Below are positions 48,904 through 58,184 of a stretch of DNA of 64,000 nt, piece after piece (position 1 is the stretch's first letter; the number at the start of each line of letters is the position of its first letter). The stretch lies in the NCBI RefSeq assembly GCF_002812985.1, contig NZ_PGCP01000041.1, positions 1-64,000 on the forward strand, in the 5' to 3' direction. The notes beneath the pieces are model-generated. The model was not told the origin of the DNA. It did not search any database and saw only the letters and a list, made by a program, of their open reading frames with translations. The DNA comes from Aeromonas lusitana (GTDB taxonomy: Bacteria > Pseudomonadota > Gammaproteobacteria > Enterobacterales > Aeromonadaceae). A program made the position numbers and the translations under genes.

Positions 48904-49341
48904 ATGCGTAATACTCGTGACCGCCTGCGTCATGCCATCGGTTTCGAACTGATTGGTCTGCTGATCGCCGCCCCGCTGGCGAGCTGGGCCACCGGCGTCG
49001 GTCTCAATCACATGGGGCCGCTGGCCCTGTTCTTCTCGGTCGTCGCTACTGTGTGGAACTATGTCTACAACATCGGCGTGGACAAGCTGCTGCTGCGCTA
49101 TCAGGGCCACACCCACAAGTCGCTGTGGCAGCGGGTGCTGCATACCTTTGGTTTCGAGGGGGGCTTGCTTATCGTCGCCCTGCCGGCCATGTGCTGGTGG
49201 CTCGACATCGGCCTGCTGGAGGCGCTGGTACTGGACATGGGCTTCGTGCTGTTCTACCTGGTCTATGCCTTCGTCTACAACTGGAGCTATGACAAGGTGT
49301 TCCCCATCCCGAGCCAATCGGCCCAGCGGGTACCCGGTTAA
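48904..49341 (+). CDS. PACE-family multidrug/biocide efflux transporter
   Basis: 145 residues, four membrane helices in two tandem bacterial transmembrane pair domains: RDRLRHAIGFELIGLLIAAPLAS (with the essential helix-1 Glu in HAIGFE) and RVLHTFGFEGGLLIVALPAMCWW, with NYVYNIGVDKLL and YNWSYDKVFP after each pair. Family members export chlorhexidine, acriflavine or short diamines using protons. Regulated by the divergent LysR gene, by inference. Confidence 0.9.
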   Translation: MRNTRDRLRHAIGFELIGLLIAAPLASWATGVGLNHMGPLALFFSVVATVWNYVYNIGVDKLLLRYQGHTHKSLWQRVLHTFGFEGGLLIVALPAMCWWLDIGLLEALVLDMGFVLFYLVYAFVYNWSYDKVFPIPSQSAQRVPG

Positions 49342-49365
49342 TCGAACGACATAGGAAGTGACGAG

Positions 49366-49394
49366 GCACCATCATGCGGGCTGCATGATGGTGC
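49366..49394. terminator. Hairpin after the PACE gene
   Basis: GCACCATCATGC and GCATGATGGTGC form a perfect 12-bp stem with a 5-nt loop. No clear T-run on either side, so termination efficiency is uncertain. Confidence 0.55.
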
Positions 49395-49420
49395 TGATCT
49401 GATTCTCAGGGGGCAGGCGT

Positions 49421-49762
49421 TCAGGCTTGCGCCTTCACCTCTTCGGCGGGCACGTCGGTCTGGGCTGCTTCCTGGTTCAGCATGGCCTCGAGATCGTTCT
49501 GATACTGGTTCAGCATGCGCTGAGCCGCGTGCATGTCACCCTTGTGCAGACGCTCGAACAGATGATGCTGGATCACGCCATTGAGGTATTCCACCGTGAC
49601 CGGCTGCTCCAGGGTCGACAGCAACTCCTCTTTTTCCAGCTCGGCGTTGATCTCATCGACGCTGGTACGCAGCAGACCGGACAGTTGCACCAGCATGCGA
49701 CGCTCACCTTCACGCAACAGGCTCAACATGCGGTTTCTCTGCTGCTCATTCTGTTGGGTCAT
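49421..49762 (-). CDS. Small acidic helical protein of unknown function
   Basis: 113 residues, start ATG 49762 with AAGGAA upstream. Predicted all-helical: NEQQRNRMLSLLREGERRMLVQLSGLL, then IQHHLFERLHKGDMHAAQRMLNQYQNDLEAML, and an Ala/Glu-rich tail. No membrane segment or signal. I recognise no family. It stands alone between two plus-strand transcripts. Confidence 0.65.
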   Translation of the reverse strand: MTQQNEQQRNRMLSLLREGERRMLVQLSGLLRTSVDEINAELEKEELLSTLEQPVTVEYLNGVIQHHLFERLHKGDMHAAQRMLNQYQNDLEAMLNQEAAQTDVPAEEVKAQA

Positions 49763-49955
49763 ACATTTCCTTACGTAAAGTGGGAACAAGCCAGCTCATT
49801 TTGCCCTGTCCTTTTCACAGCGTCTATCTCGGGCACACCACTTATTTGCAGGTCGGATAAGCGGGCGCGCATCGGGTGCTATTTGCCTCTTTGCTCGGTA
49901 TAGTGATCGCTGATCCAGAGGGCCAAGCGGCCCCTTAGACGAGACATGCCATACC

Positions 49956-50273
49956 ATGACCGACGCCATTCTGGTGCTCTGCACCTGTCCGGATGAAGCC
50001 AGCGCGGATCTCATCTGCGAACAGCTGCTGAGCCGCAACCTCGCCGCCTGCATCAACCAGCTGCCCGGGCTCACCTCCGTCTATCGCTGGCAGGGGCAGA
50101 TAGAGCGCAGCCGCGAGATCCAGCTCATCATCAAGTCCAGAGACGCCCTGTTCGAGCCGCTGCGCCAGTGCATCCAGGACCATCATCCCTACGAGGTGCC
50201 GGAGATCCTGGCCCTGCCCATCGCCCAGGGACATCAGCCCTATCTCGACTGGCTGACCCAGGAGACCTCATGA
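49956..50273 (+). CDS. cutA: Divalent-cation tolerance protein CutA
   Basis: 105 residues, PII-like trimer fold: ILVLCTCPDEASADLICEQLLSRNLAACINQLPGLTSVYRWQGQIE, with conserved Cys and CIQDHHPYEVPEILALPI at the end. Linked to copper tolerance; its molecular role is still unclear. The stop overlaps the dsbD ATG (ATGA), as in E. coli. Confidence 0.95.
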   Translation: MTDAILVLCTCPDEASADLICEQLLSRNLAACINQLPGLTSVYRWQGQIERSREIQLIIKSRDALFEPLRQCIQDHHPYEVPEILALPIAQGHQPYLDWLTQETS

Positions 50274-52048
50274 CGATGCGCGCCCTGCTCTCTTCCGTGC
50301 TCATACTGCTGGCCCTGCTCACCTCTCAGGTTCAGGCCAGCAGTCAGGATCTGCTGAGCAGCCTCGGCATCCAGGCCGGCTCACAACCCCAGTTTCTGAA
50401 AGTCGATGAGGCCTTCAGCCTGCAGAGCGAGCAGCAGGGCAACCTGCTGCGGTTGACCCTGCACATCGCCGATGGCTACTACCTCTATCGCCATCGCTTC
50501 AGCTTCAAGGGGGAGAACCTCGCCTTCCAGACCCCGGAGTTGCCCGTCGGGGCCGAGCACGAGGATGATTTCTTCGGCAAGACCCAGGTCTATTACCAGC
50601 AGGTCGAGATCCCCGTCACCTTGACCGAGGCGGGTCAAGCAGCCAGCCTCACCGTCAGCTATCAGGGCTGCACCGAGGGACTCTGTTATCCGCCTACCGA
50701 CCAGCGGGTCGAGGTGCAACCCCTGATGGCCAGCACAGCCACGGATAAGAGCGATCCAAGCGCCGACACGGCCACTGCCCCCGCCAGCAGCCAGCAGGAT
50801 CAACTGGCGGCCGCCCTCGGCAGCCAGGGCTTCTGGCTCAGTATCGCCGCCTTCTTCGCGCTGGGGTTGGGGCTCGCCTTCACCCCCTGCGTCTTCCCCA
50901 TGTACCCCATACTGACCGGCATCATAGCCGGTGCGGGTCAGCACCTCTCCACCCGCCGCGCCTTCCTGCTCTCCTTCGTCTATGTGCAGGGCATGGCCAT
51001 CACCTATACCCTGCTCGGGCTGGTGGTGGCGTCGGCCGGCTTGCAGTTCCAGGCCGCGTTGCAGCACCCCTATGTGCTGATCGGCCTCTCGGTGATGTTC
51101 GTGCTGCTGGCGCTCTCCATGTTCGGGCTCTACAGCCTGCAACTGCCGAGCAGCCTGCAAACCCGGCTCTCAGGCCTCTCCAATCGCCAACAGGGCGGCT
51201 CAGTGGTGGGGGTCGGCATCATGGGCATGATCTCCGGCCTGGTCTGCTCCCCCTGCACCACGGCGCCCCTGTCGGGGGCCCTCATCTACGTGGCCCAGAG
51301 CGGCGATCTCTGGCTCGGCGGCGCGGCCCTCTATGCCCTCTCTCTGGGCATGGGGCTGCCCCTGCTGCTGCTCGGCACCTCGGGGGGCAAGCTGCTACCC
51401 AGGGCCGGCGCCTGGATGGACGTGATCAAGCAGCTGTTTGGCTTTGCACTCCTGGCGGTGCCCCTGCTGCTGCTCTCCCGCCTGTGGAGCGACCAGATTG
51501 CTACCCTGGCCTGGCTGATCTGGGGGCTCATGCTGTGCGCCTATCTCTATCACCACAACCAGCACAGGCCCCATTCGGTGGGCAAGAGCCTGTGTGGCTT
51601 CGCCCTCTTGCTGGCGATGATGGGCACAGTGGTGGTGGCCAAGGATCTGCTGCTGCCGAGCCCAGATGCCGCCGCGAGCACTCAGCGCGAGGCGCCGCAG
51701 TTTATCCGCATCAAGACGCTGGATGATCTCAAGAGCCAGCTCGCCGCCGCCCGTGGCAAGCCTGTGCTGCTGGATCTCTATGCCGACTGGTGCGTGGCCT
51801 GCAAGGAGTTCGAGCACAAGACCTTCAGCGACCCGGCGGTGCGGGCGCGCTTCGCCAGCATGGTGCAGCTGCAGGCGGATGTCACCGCCAATGACGATGC
51901 CGACGTCGAGCTGCTCAATGGCCTGAATGTGCTGGGGCTGCCGACCCTGATCTTCTTCGATAGCGCTGGCAATGAGGTGAGCGGCCAGCGGGTGACCGGC
52001 TTTATGGGGCCGACCGAGTTCCTCGGTCAACTCGACAAGCTGCGCTAG
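50270..52048 (+). CDS. dsbD: Thiol:disulfide interchange protein DsbD
   Basis: 592 residues. Signal peptide (ends VQAS); periplasmic alpha domain with the Cys pair in YQGCTEGLCYPP; eight-helix beta domain with FTPCVFPMYP and SPCTTAPLSG; C-terminal thioredoxin-like gamma domain with DWCVACKEFE. It passes electrons from thioredoxin to DsbC/DsbG. Start ATG 50270 overlaps cutA; ATG 50276 is also possible. Confidence 0.97.
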   Translation: MTMRALLSSVLILLALLTSQVQASSQDLLSSLGIQAGSQPQFLKVDEAFSLQSEQQGNLLRLTLHIADGYYLYRHRFSFKGENLAFQTPELPVGAEHEDDFFGKTQVYYQQVEIPVTLTEAGQAASLTVSYQGCTEGLCYPPTDQRVEVQPLMASTATDKSDPSADTATAPASSQQDQLAAALGSQGFWLSIAAFFALGLGLAFTPCVFPMYPILTGIIAGAGQHLSTRRAFLLSFVYVQGMAITYTLLGLVVASAGLQFQAALQHPYVLIGLSVMFVLLALSMFGLYSLQLPSSLQTRLSGLSNRQQGGSVVGVGIMGMISGLVCSPCTTAPLSGALIYVAQSGDLWLGGAALYALSLGMGLPLLLLGTSGGKLLPRAGAWMDVIKQLFGFALLAVPLLLLSRLWSDQIATLAWLIWGLMLCAYLYHHNQHRPHSVGKSLCGFALLLAMMGTVVVAKDLLLPSPDAAASTQREAPQFIRIKTLDDLKSQLAAARGKPVLLDLYADWCVACKEFEHKTFSDPAVRARFASMVQLQADVTANDDADVELLNGLNVLGLPTLIFFDSAGNEVSGQRVTGFMGPTEFLGQLDKLR

Positions 52049-52579
52049 ATGGAGCTGCGGCGCCTGTCACCGGCGAATCCAGACCACCGTCAGTGGCTGG
52101 AGGAGGTTGTGATGGCGGCGCCCGCCTACAGCTGGCTGACCGAGGGCAAGGCCCCCGACCCTAGCGATGCCCTGGAGATACTGAATGTCTGCCCACCCGG
52201 CATAGGGGAGGACGACAAGTTCGTGCTGGCCGTTCTGGAGGGAGAAGCACTGCTTGGCTGCATCGATCTTGTTCGTGGTTATCCGGATGAGCAGACGGCC
52301 TACCTCGGCCTATTGCTGTTGAAGGAGTGCTGGCAGGGACAAGGGATCGGCAACAAGCTGGTCGCACGGCTCATGGAAATGGCGGCCGGCTGGGGTTGCA
52401 CCGCCATGCGACTCGGGGTCATAGAAACCAACCGGCCCGCCCTGCATTTCTGGGTCAGGCACGGCTTCCAGCTGGTGGGCAGCAAACGGATCGCCGGGTT
52501 CAGCGGCAATACCCTGGTCATGAGCCGCGCCGTCAGCTATCCCTATACCCTCCCCCTCAGGCCAGCCATAGCGCGCTGA
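52049..52579 (+). CDS. GNAT-family N-acetyltransferase
   Basis: 176 residues. GNAT core: DKFVLAVLEGEALLGCIDLVRGYPD, acetyl-CoA loop LLLKECWQGQGIGNKLVARLME (Q-x-x-G-x-G), and GVIETNRPALHFWVRHGFQLVGS. The substrate is unknown. Its ATG directly follows the dsbD stop, so cutA-dsbD-GNAT is one transcript. Confidence 0.88.
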   Translation: MELRRLSPANPDHRQWLEEVVMAAPAYSWLTEGKAPDPSDALEILNVCPPGIGEDDKFVLAVLEGEALLGCIDLVRGYPDEQTAYLGLLLLKECWQGQGIGNKLVARLMEMAAGWGCTAMRLGVIETNRPALHFWVRHGFQLVGSKRIAGFSGNTLVMSRAVSYPYTLPLRPAIAR

Positions 52580-52657
52580 TTTTTCTGGCCATCCCTTGTA
52601 TCTGTCCGGCGCCGTGGCAAACTTTGCCCCTTGTGTCTCGCATCATCCGGAGTTTCG

Positions 52658-53098
52658 ATGAAAAAGTGGTTCATTCCCCTGCTGGCCCTCTGCCTCTATG
52701 GCTGTGAGGCGGGCCCGGGTGAAGAGGCGATCCAGAGCCAAGTCACCGCCAAACTGCAAGCAGAGACAGACCCGAACCTGTTTGATATCAGTGCCTTCAG
52801 CGTGCTTGGCAAGGATGAGCGGATGGAGGGCGTCTACCTGGTCAAGGTGGGTTATCAGTTGCACTTCAAGCAGGGGCTGGAGCAGTTGCAGATCCTGCAA
52901 GATGAAGATCTGGTCTACGACAGGGTCGGCCCCTTCCAGCAGGAGATGGGCCTGATGGAGCTTGAGCGCAAATACGGCGAGTTCGAGGCGGGTCAGGTCC
53001 TGGCGCAAGAAACCGAAGTCTGGATGATGAAGACGGAGCAGGGCTGGCGCCTGGCCGAGCCCGGCCAGACACCTGCACAGAACACGCCCGCCTCCTGA
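52658..53098 (+). CDS. Putative lipoprotein of unknown function
   Basis: 146 residues. MKKWFIPLLALCLYGCEAG is a lipoprotein signal (lipobox LYGC, lipid Cys at 16). The rest is acidic, with EEAIQSQVTAKLQ and MMKTEQGWRLAEPGQTPA-like segments suggesting a small alpha/beta domain. GGAG precedes ATG 52658. No family recognised. Confidence 0.7.
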   Translation: MKKWFIPLLALCLYGCEAGPGEEAIQSQVTAKLQAETDPNLFDISAFSVLGKDERMEGVYLVKVGYQLHFKQGLEQLQILQDEDLVYDRVGPFQQEMGLMELERKYGEFEAGQVLAQETEVWMMKTEQGWRLAEPGQTPAQNTPAS

Positions 53099-53170
53099 CT
53101 GTCCCGGGGCCTTGCAGAAACTGGCCCCTTGCTCATTGGCCCCGGCGTCTCCCCGGCACCGGTCAGCGCC

Positions 53171-54475
53171 TTACAGCAGATCCTTCATCCTGTGCCACAG
53201 CATCCCCAGCGCCAGCAGGGGTGAGCGCAGGGAGGGCCCGCCCGGGAAAGTCATGTGGGGCACAGTGCTGAACAGCTCGAAGCCCCGACTCTCCCCCTTG
53301 ATCGCCTCCGCCACCAGTTTGGCCGCCATGTGGGTGGCGTTCAGGCCATGACCCGAATAAGCCTGGGCATAGAAGACGTTGGGATGTTGCTTGAGACGGC
53401 CTATCTGCGGCAATCGGTTCGCCCCTATCCCTATCATGCCCCCCCACTGGAACTCGATGGCGGTGCCTGCGAGCTCGGGGAAGACCCGTAGCAGCTTGGG
53501 CAGCATGAAGGCCTTGATATCCTTGGGATCCCGTCCCGAATAGTTGCAGGCCCCGCCAAACAGCAGGCGACCATCCGCCGACAAGCGGTAGTAGTCGAGC
53601 GCCACGTTCTGATCGCACACCGCCATGTTCTGTGGCAGCAGGCGCTGGCGCAGCCGCTTCTCCAGCACCTCGGTGGCGAGGATATAGGAGCCCGCTGGCA
53701 GCACTCGCCCCCCCAGCTCGGGATTGAGGTCATTGAGATAGGCGTTGCAGCCGATCACCAGGTAGTCGGCGCTGATCCGGCCGTGGGCCGTGGTGACCTG
53801 CACCTTGCTGCCGTAGTCGATGTGGATCACCCGCGACTGTTCGAACAGGGCCACCCCCAGGCTCGCGGCGGCGCGGGCCTCGCCGAGCGCCAGGTTGAGG
53901 GGATGCAGATGACCCGAGCCCATGTCGGTCATGCCACCGATATAGCGATCCGCCCCCACGATCGAGCCCATGTCGGCCCTGGATATCAGTTTGGTCTCAT
54001 GCTGATAACCCAGGCTCGCCAGGTGGGCCATCTCCTCTTCAAAGCCCTTCAGGTGACGACGCTTGGTAGCGAGATCGCAATAGCCCCAGCGCAGATCGCA
54101 ATCGATGTTGAACTGCTCGATGCGCTGGCGCACCAGTTGCACCGCCTCCAGCCCCATCAGATCCAGCTCACGTACCCCGTCTTCCCCTATCCAGCGGGCA
54201 AACTGGCTGGTGTCGTGGCCTATGCCGCGGATGAGCTGGCCGCCGTTGCGACCGGACGCTCCCCAACCGATGCGATTGCCCTCCAGCAGGGCCACCTTGT
54301 GGCCCGCCTGTGCCAGGTTGATGGCGGTGTTGAGGCCGGTGAAGCCGCCCCCTATGACGCAGACGTCGGCGTCCAGCTCACCACTGAGCTCGGGCCACTG
54401 CTGATGGTCATTGCGGGTCGCCGCATAATAGGAGGCGACGTGCTCCTGGTGTCCGTTGTGTCTTCCTGTCTGCAT
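53171..54475 (-). CDS. FAD-dependent amine oxidoreductase (PuuB-like)
   Basis: 434 residues, DAO-type flavoprotein: DADVCVIGGGFTGLNTAINLAQAGHKVALLE (dinucleotide fold, about 35-65), IGWGASGRNGGQLIRGIG and a C-terminal FYAQAYSGHGLNATHMAAKLVAEAI FAD-contact helix. Closest in pattern to gamma-glutamylputrescine oxidase PuuB; other puu genes are absent here, so the substrate is inferred. ATG 54475 has AGGA upstream; ATG 54484 is possible. Confidence 0.85.
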   Translation of the reverse strand: MQTGRHNGHQEHVASYYAATRNDHQQWPELSGELDADVCVIGGGFTGLNTAINLAQAGHKVALLEGNRIGWGASGRNGGQLIRGIGHDTSQFARWIGEDGVRELDLMGLEAVQLVRQRIEQFNIDCDLRWGYCDLATKRRHLKGFEEEMAHLASLGYQHETKLISRADMGSIVGADRYIGGMTDMGSGHLHPLNLALGEARAAASLGVALFEQSRVIHIDYGSKVQVTTAHGRISADYLVIGCNAYLNDLNPELGGRVLPAGSYILATEVLEKRLRQRLLPQNMAVCDQNVALDYYRLSADGRLLFGGACNYSGRDPKDIKAFMLPKLLRVFPELAGTAIEFQWGGMIGIGANRLPQIGRLKQHPNVFYAQAYSGHGLNATHMAAKLVAEAIKGESRGFELFSTVPHMTFPGGPSLRSPLLALGMLWHRMKDLL

Positions 54476-54582
54476 ACTCAGCATCCTGCCATGGTCGCAA
54501 TTGTTTACTAAATTAAACGCTTCTTCATCGATAATACCCAGCCCATGGGCGCTGATCCAGCCAGCCGGGATCACAGAAATGC

Positions 54583-54612
54583 AAAAGGTGCCCCGAAGGA
54601 CACCTTTTCATG
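54583..54612 (-). terminator. Distal terminator copy downstream of fba
   Basis: Minus strand AAAAGGTG, loop, CACCTTTT. It shares ATGAAAAGG and the loop/stem order with the proximal fba terminator (24 of 29 positions by eye). Confidence 0.65.
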
Positions 54613-54659
54613 AGGCTATACCCAGCCAACACGCCGGGTCATCCCCTCGAAGACGCAAG

Positions 54660-54691
54660 AAAAAAGGCGCCCCTCAGGGCGCCTTTTCATG
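54660..54691 (-). terminator. Proximal terminator of fba
   Basis: Minus strand AAAAGGCGCCC, TGAG, GGGCGCCTTTT then T-run, 16 nt after the fba stop. Confidence 0.88.
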
Positions 54692-54706
54692 CAATCAAGG
54701 TACGAA

Positions 54707-55786
54707 TTACAGTACGTTGATGGCGTTCAGGTCGGAGAAGGCTTTCTCCAGACGGGCGATCATGGAAGTCTGACCGGCACGCAGCCATACGCGCGGATCG
54801 TAGAACTTCTTGTTCGGTTTGTCAGCGCCTTCCGGGTTGCCCAGCTGGCCTTGCAGGTAGGCTTCGTTGGCCTTGTAGAAGTGCAGCAGACCTTCCCAGG
54901 TAGCCCACTGGGTGTCGGTGTCGATGTTCATCTTCACCACACCGTAGGAGATGGATTCGCGGATCTCTTCCAGAGTGGAACCTGAACCACCGTGGAACAC
55001 GAAGTCCAGGGACTTGGCCGGCAGGCTGAACTTCTCGGAAACGTACTTCTGGGAAGCGTCCAGGATGGACGGGGTCAGCTTGACGTTACCCGGCTTGTAA
55101 ACACCGTGCACGTTGCCGAAGGAGGCAGCGATGGTGAAACGCGGGCTGATCTTGGACAGGCGCTCGTAGGCGTAAGCCACGTCTTCCGGCTGGGTGTACA
55201 GGGCGGATTGATCCATGTGGCTGTTGTCCACACCATCTTCTTCGCCACCGGTGCAACCCAGTTCCAGCTCAAGGGTCATGTTCATCTTGGCCATGCGCTT
55301 GAGGTATTCACAGCAGATGTCGATGTTCTCTTCCAGAGACTCTTCGGACAGATCCAGCATGTGGGAGGAGAACAGCGGCTTGCCAGTCTCGGCGAAGTGC
55401 TTCTCGCCTGCGTCCAGCAGACCGTCAATCCACGGCAGCAGCTTCTTGGCAGCGTGGTCGGTGTGCAGGATAACCGGAACACCGTAAGCGGCGGCAACGG
55501 CGTGCACATGCTTGGCGCCAGAGATGGCACCCAGGATGGCGGCTTGTTGGCCTTCCAGCTTCAGACCCTTACCGGCGGTGAACACGGCACCACCGTTGGA
55601 GAACTGAACGATGACCGGAGCTTTAACCTTGGCGGCAGCTTCCAGTACAGCGTTGACGGAGTCGGTACCGACACAGTTGACGGCTGGCAGAGCGAAGCCG
55701 TTTTCTTTAGCGATGGCGAACACTTTTTGAACGTCATCACCGGTCAGTACGCCTGGTTTTACGAAGTCGAAAATTTTCTTAGACAT
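54707..55786 (-). CDS. fba: Class II fructose-bisphosphate aldolase
   Basis: 359 residues. Zinc-dependent: VPVILHTDHAAKKLLPWIDGLL (catalytic Asp and zinc His), ELELGCTGGEEDGVDN, SFGNVHGVYKPGNVKL (zinc His) and FVFHGGSGSTLEEI (zinc His and phosphate loop). Cleaves fructose-1,6-bisphosphate. Strong codon bias of an abundant protein. End of epd-pgk-fba. Confidence 0.98.
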   Translation of the reverse strand: MSKKIFDFVKPGVLTGDDVQKVFAIAKENGFALPAVNCVGTDSVNAVLEAAAKVKAPVIVQFSNGGAVFTAGKGLKLEGQQAAILGAISGAKHVHAVAAAYGVPVILHTDHAAKKLLPWIDGLLDAGEKHFAETGKPLFSSHMLDLSEESLEENIDICCEYLKRMAKMNMTLELELGCTGGEEDGVDNSHMDQSALYTQPEDVAYAYERLSKISPRFTIAASFGNVHGVYKPGNVKLTPSILDASQKYVSEKFSLPAKSLDFVFHGGSGSTLEEIRESISYGVVKMNIDTDTQWATWEGLLHFYKANEAYLQGQLGNPEGADKPNKKFYDPRVWLRAGQTSMIARLEKAFSDLNAINVL

Positions 55787-55868
55787 GTTAAATCGTCCTG
55801 TTCTCGTATGCCGTTAATAAAAATGGGGGGTTCATCATGAACCGGCACAGCGGTCACATGATAAACGA

Positions 55869-55892
55869 AACGGGAGGCTTTTGCCCCCCGTT
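55869..55892 (-). terminator. Hairpin between pgk and fba
   Basis: AACGGGGGGC, AAAA, GCCTCCCGTT (one mismatch) on the minus strand, then TCGTTT. It may act as a partial terminator or processing site that lets fba be regulated separately. Confidence 0.6.
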
Positions 55893-55901
55893 CCGGGTCA
55901 A

Positions 55902-57065
55902 TTAGGCTTTGGCGCGCTGTTCCAGCATCGCAACCGCCGGCAGTACTTTGCCCTCTACGAACTCCAGGAAGGCGCCGCCGCCGGTGGAGATGTAGGAGAC
56001 CTTGTCTGCGATACCGAACTTGTCGATAGCGGCCAGGGTGTCACCACCGCCAGCGATGGAGAAGGCCGGGGAGGCGGCGATCGCTTCGGCGATGATCTTG
56101 GTGCCTTCGGCGAACTGGTCGAACTCGAACACACCGACCGGGCCGTTCCACAGTATGGTCTTGGCGTTCATGATGATATCGGCCAGGGCCTTGGCGGAAT
56201 CCGGGCCGATGTCGAAGATCATGTCGCCATCGGTCACGTCAGCGACGGACTTGATGGTGGCCGGAGTGGACTCGGAGAACTCGGTGCCCACGACCACGTC
56301 GGTGGTGACCGGGATGTTGGTCTCGGCAGCCAGCTTCTTGGCGGTGTCGATCAGGTCGTGCTCGCACAGGGACTTGCCGACATTGTGACCGGCAGCGGCG
56401 ATGAAGGTGTTGGCGATGCCACCACCGACCACCAGTTGGTCAGCAATCTTGGAGAGGGATTCCAGCACGGTCAGTTTGGTGGAGACCTTGGAGCCGCCAA
56501 CGATGGCAACCATGGGGCGCTCAGGCTTCAGCATGGCCTTGCCGAGGGCTTCCAGTTCACCGGCCAGCAGGGGGCCAGCACAGGCAACGGGAGCGAACTG
56601 GGCTACACCGTAGGTGGAACCTTCGGCGCGGTGAGCGGTACCGAACGCATCCATGACGAAGATGTCACACAGGGCGGCGTATTTTTTGGCCAGCTCTTCG
56701 GTGTTCTTCTTCTCGCCCTTGTTGAAGCGGCAGTTTTCCAGCACAACCAGCTCACCGGCGGCGACGTCTACGCCATCCAGGTAATCCTTGGCCAGGCGGA
56801 CCGGGCAGGACAGAGCGTCTTTCAGATAGTTGACAACCGGAGCCAGGGAGAATTCTTCGTTGTATTCACCCTCGGTCGGACGACCCAGGTGGGAGGTGAT
56901 CATCAGCTTGGCACCCTTTTCCAGAGCCAGCTTGATGGTCGGCAGGGTAGCGACGATACGTGCATCGGAAGTGACCTTGCCGTCTTTTACCGGCACGTTC
57001 AGGTCAGCACGGATCAGGACGCGTTTACCCGCCAGATCCAGGTCGGTCATCTTGATAACAGACAT
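55902..57065 (-). CDS. pgk: Phosphoglycerate kinase
   Basis: 387 residues. [20 protein letters not shown] (substrate Arg/Asp), [39 protein letters not shown] (nucleotide loop), [16 protein letters not shown] and [15 protein letters not shown]. Transfers phosphate from 1,3-bisphosphoglycerate to ADP. In epd-pgk-fba. Confidence 0.98.
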   Translation of the reverse strand: MSVIKMTDLDLAGKRVLIRADLNVPVKDGKVTSDARIVATLPTIKLALEKGAKLMITSHLGRPTEGEYNEEFSLAPVVNYLKDALSCPVRLAKDYLDGVDVAAGELVVLENCRFNKGEKKNTEELAKKYAALCDIFVMDAFGTAHRAEGSTYGVAQFAPVACAGPLLAGELEALGKAMLKPERPMVAIVGGSKVSTKLTVLESLSKIADQLVVGGGIANTFIAAAGHNVGKSLCEHDLIDTAKKLAAETNIPVTTDVVVGTEFSESTPATIKSVADVTDGDMIFDIGPDSAKALADIIMNAKTILWNGPVGVFEFDQFAEGTKIIAEAIAASPAFSIAGGGDTLAAIDKFGIADKVSYISTGGGAFLEFVEGKVLPAVAMLEQRAKA

Positions 57066-57130
57066 ATTCAGTCCTCTATATATTTTCAGGTAATGTTAAA
57101 AAAACAGTAACCTTGCACCCGTGCAGGCTC

Positions 57131-58141
57131 TCAGCCTGCGGCCATCATGGCCCGGGTGGTATCCAGCATGCGGTTCGCGAAGCCCCATTCGTTATCACAC
57201 CACATCAGCATCTTGACGAGGTTGGCATCGCTCACCCGAGTCTGGGTACCATCAATGATGCAGGAGTGTGCATCATGATTAAAGTCTACGGAGACCAAAG
57301 GCTCTTCCGTGTAATCCAGAATACCGCTTAATGTACCTCTGGATGCCCGTTGCAGGGCTTGATTTACGTCACTAACTGTCACTTTTTTACGAACAGTAAT
57401 ACTGAGATCCATCGCTGTTACATTGATGGTCGGCACCCGTACCGCGATCGCTTCGAACTTGCCGGCAAAGTGCGGGAGGATACGCTCCAGCCCCTTTGCC
57501 AGCTTGGTGTCCACCGGGATGATGGACTGGCTGGCCGCTCGCGTTCTGCGCAAGTCACTGTGGTAGGCATCGATGACTTGCTGATCGTGCATGGCCGAAT
57601 GAATTGTCGTAATAGTACCACAATTTATCTCGAACTCTCGATGCAATGTTTCGATGACGGGCACCACGCAGTTGGTGGTACAGGAGGCGTTGGAGACGAT
57701 CCGCTCCCGTCCCGTCAGGGTCTGGTGATTCACCCCGTAGACTATGGTCGCGTCCACGTCCGCATCCGCCGGATGGGAGAACAATACCCTGCCCGCCCCC
57801 GCCGCCAGATGCAGCTCGGCATCGGCCCTTGAGCCAAATACCCCGGTGCAGTCCAGCACCACATCCACCTTGAGGGCGCGCCAGGGCAGCTTGGCGGGAT
57901 CCCGCTCGGCGAACAGGGGGATGAGATCCTCCCCCACCTGCATGCTGTTGCCCGCCAGCTGCACCGGATGGTGGAAGCGGCCGTGGCTGGTGTCGAAGCG
58001 GGTGAGGTGCACCATGGCCTCGGGGGCCGCCAGCTCGTTGATGGCCACTATCTTGATGTTGTTGTCGCGGCCGCTCTCGTAGAGGGCCCGCAGCACGTTG
58101 CGGCCGATGCGGCCATACCCGTTGATGGCAATCTTGATCAT
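57131..58141 (-). CDS. epd: Erythrose-4-phosphate dehydrogenase
   Basis: 336 residues. GapA-like: [21 protein letters not shown] (NAD fold), [15 protein letters not shown] (catalytic Cys), [17 protein letters not shown] and [12 protein letters not shown]. It makes 4-phosphoerythronate for pyridoxal phosphate. Upstream of pgk and fba as in E. coli. The 3' half has stretches of distinctly lower GC (about 37-40% in two 60-bp lines, at 57361 and 57601) and rarer codons than the flanks, suggesting a recombinant segment. Confidence 0.95.
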   Translation of the reverse strand: MIKIAINGYGRIGRNVLRALYESGRDNNIKIVAINELAAPEAMVHLTRFDTSHGRFHHPVQLAGNSMQVGEDLIPLFAERDPAKLPWRALKVDVVLDCTGVFGSRADAELHLAAGAGRVLFSHPADADVDATIVYGVNHQTLTGRERIVSNASCTTNCVVPVIETLHREFEINCGTITTIHSAMHDQQVIDAYHSDLRRTRAASQSIIPVDTKLAKGLERILPHFAGKFEAIAVRVPTINVTAMDLSITVRKKVTVSDVNQALQRASRGTLSGILDYTEEPLVSVDFNHDAHSCIIDGTQTRVSDANLVKMLMWCDNEWGFANRMLDTTRAMMAAG

Positions 58142-58184
58142 GAAAAATGTGTGTCCTTAACGGCGACGAAAGAGGGCCTGTGAC

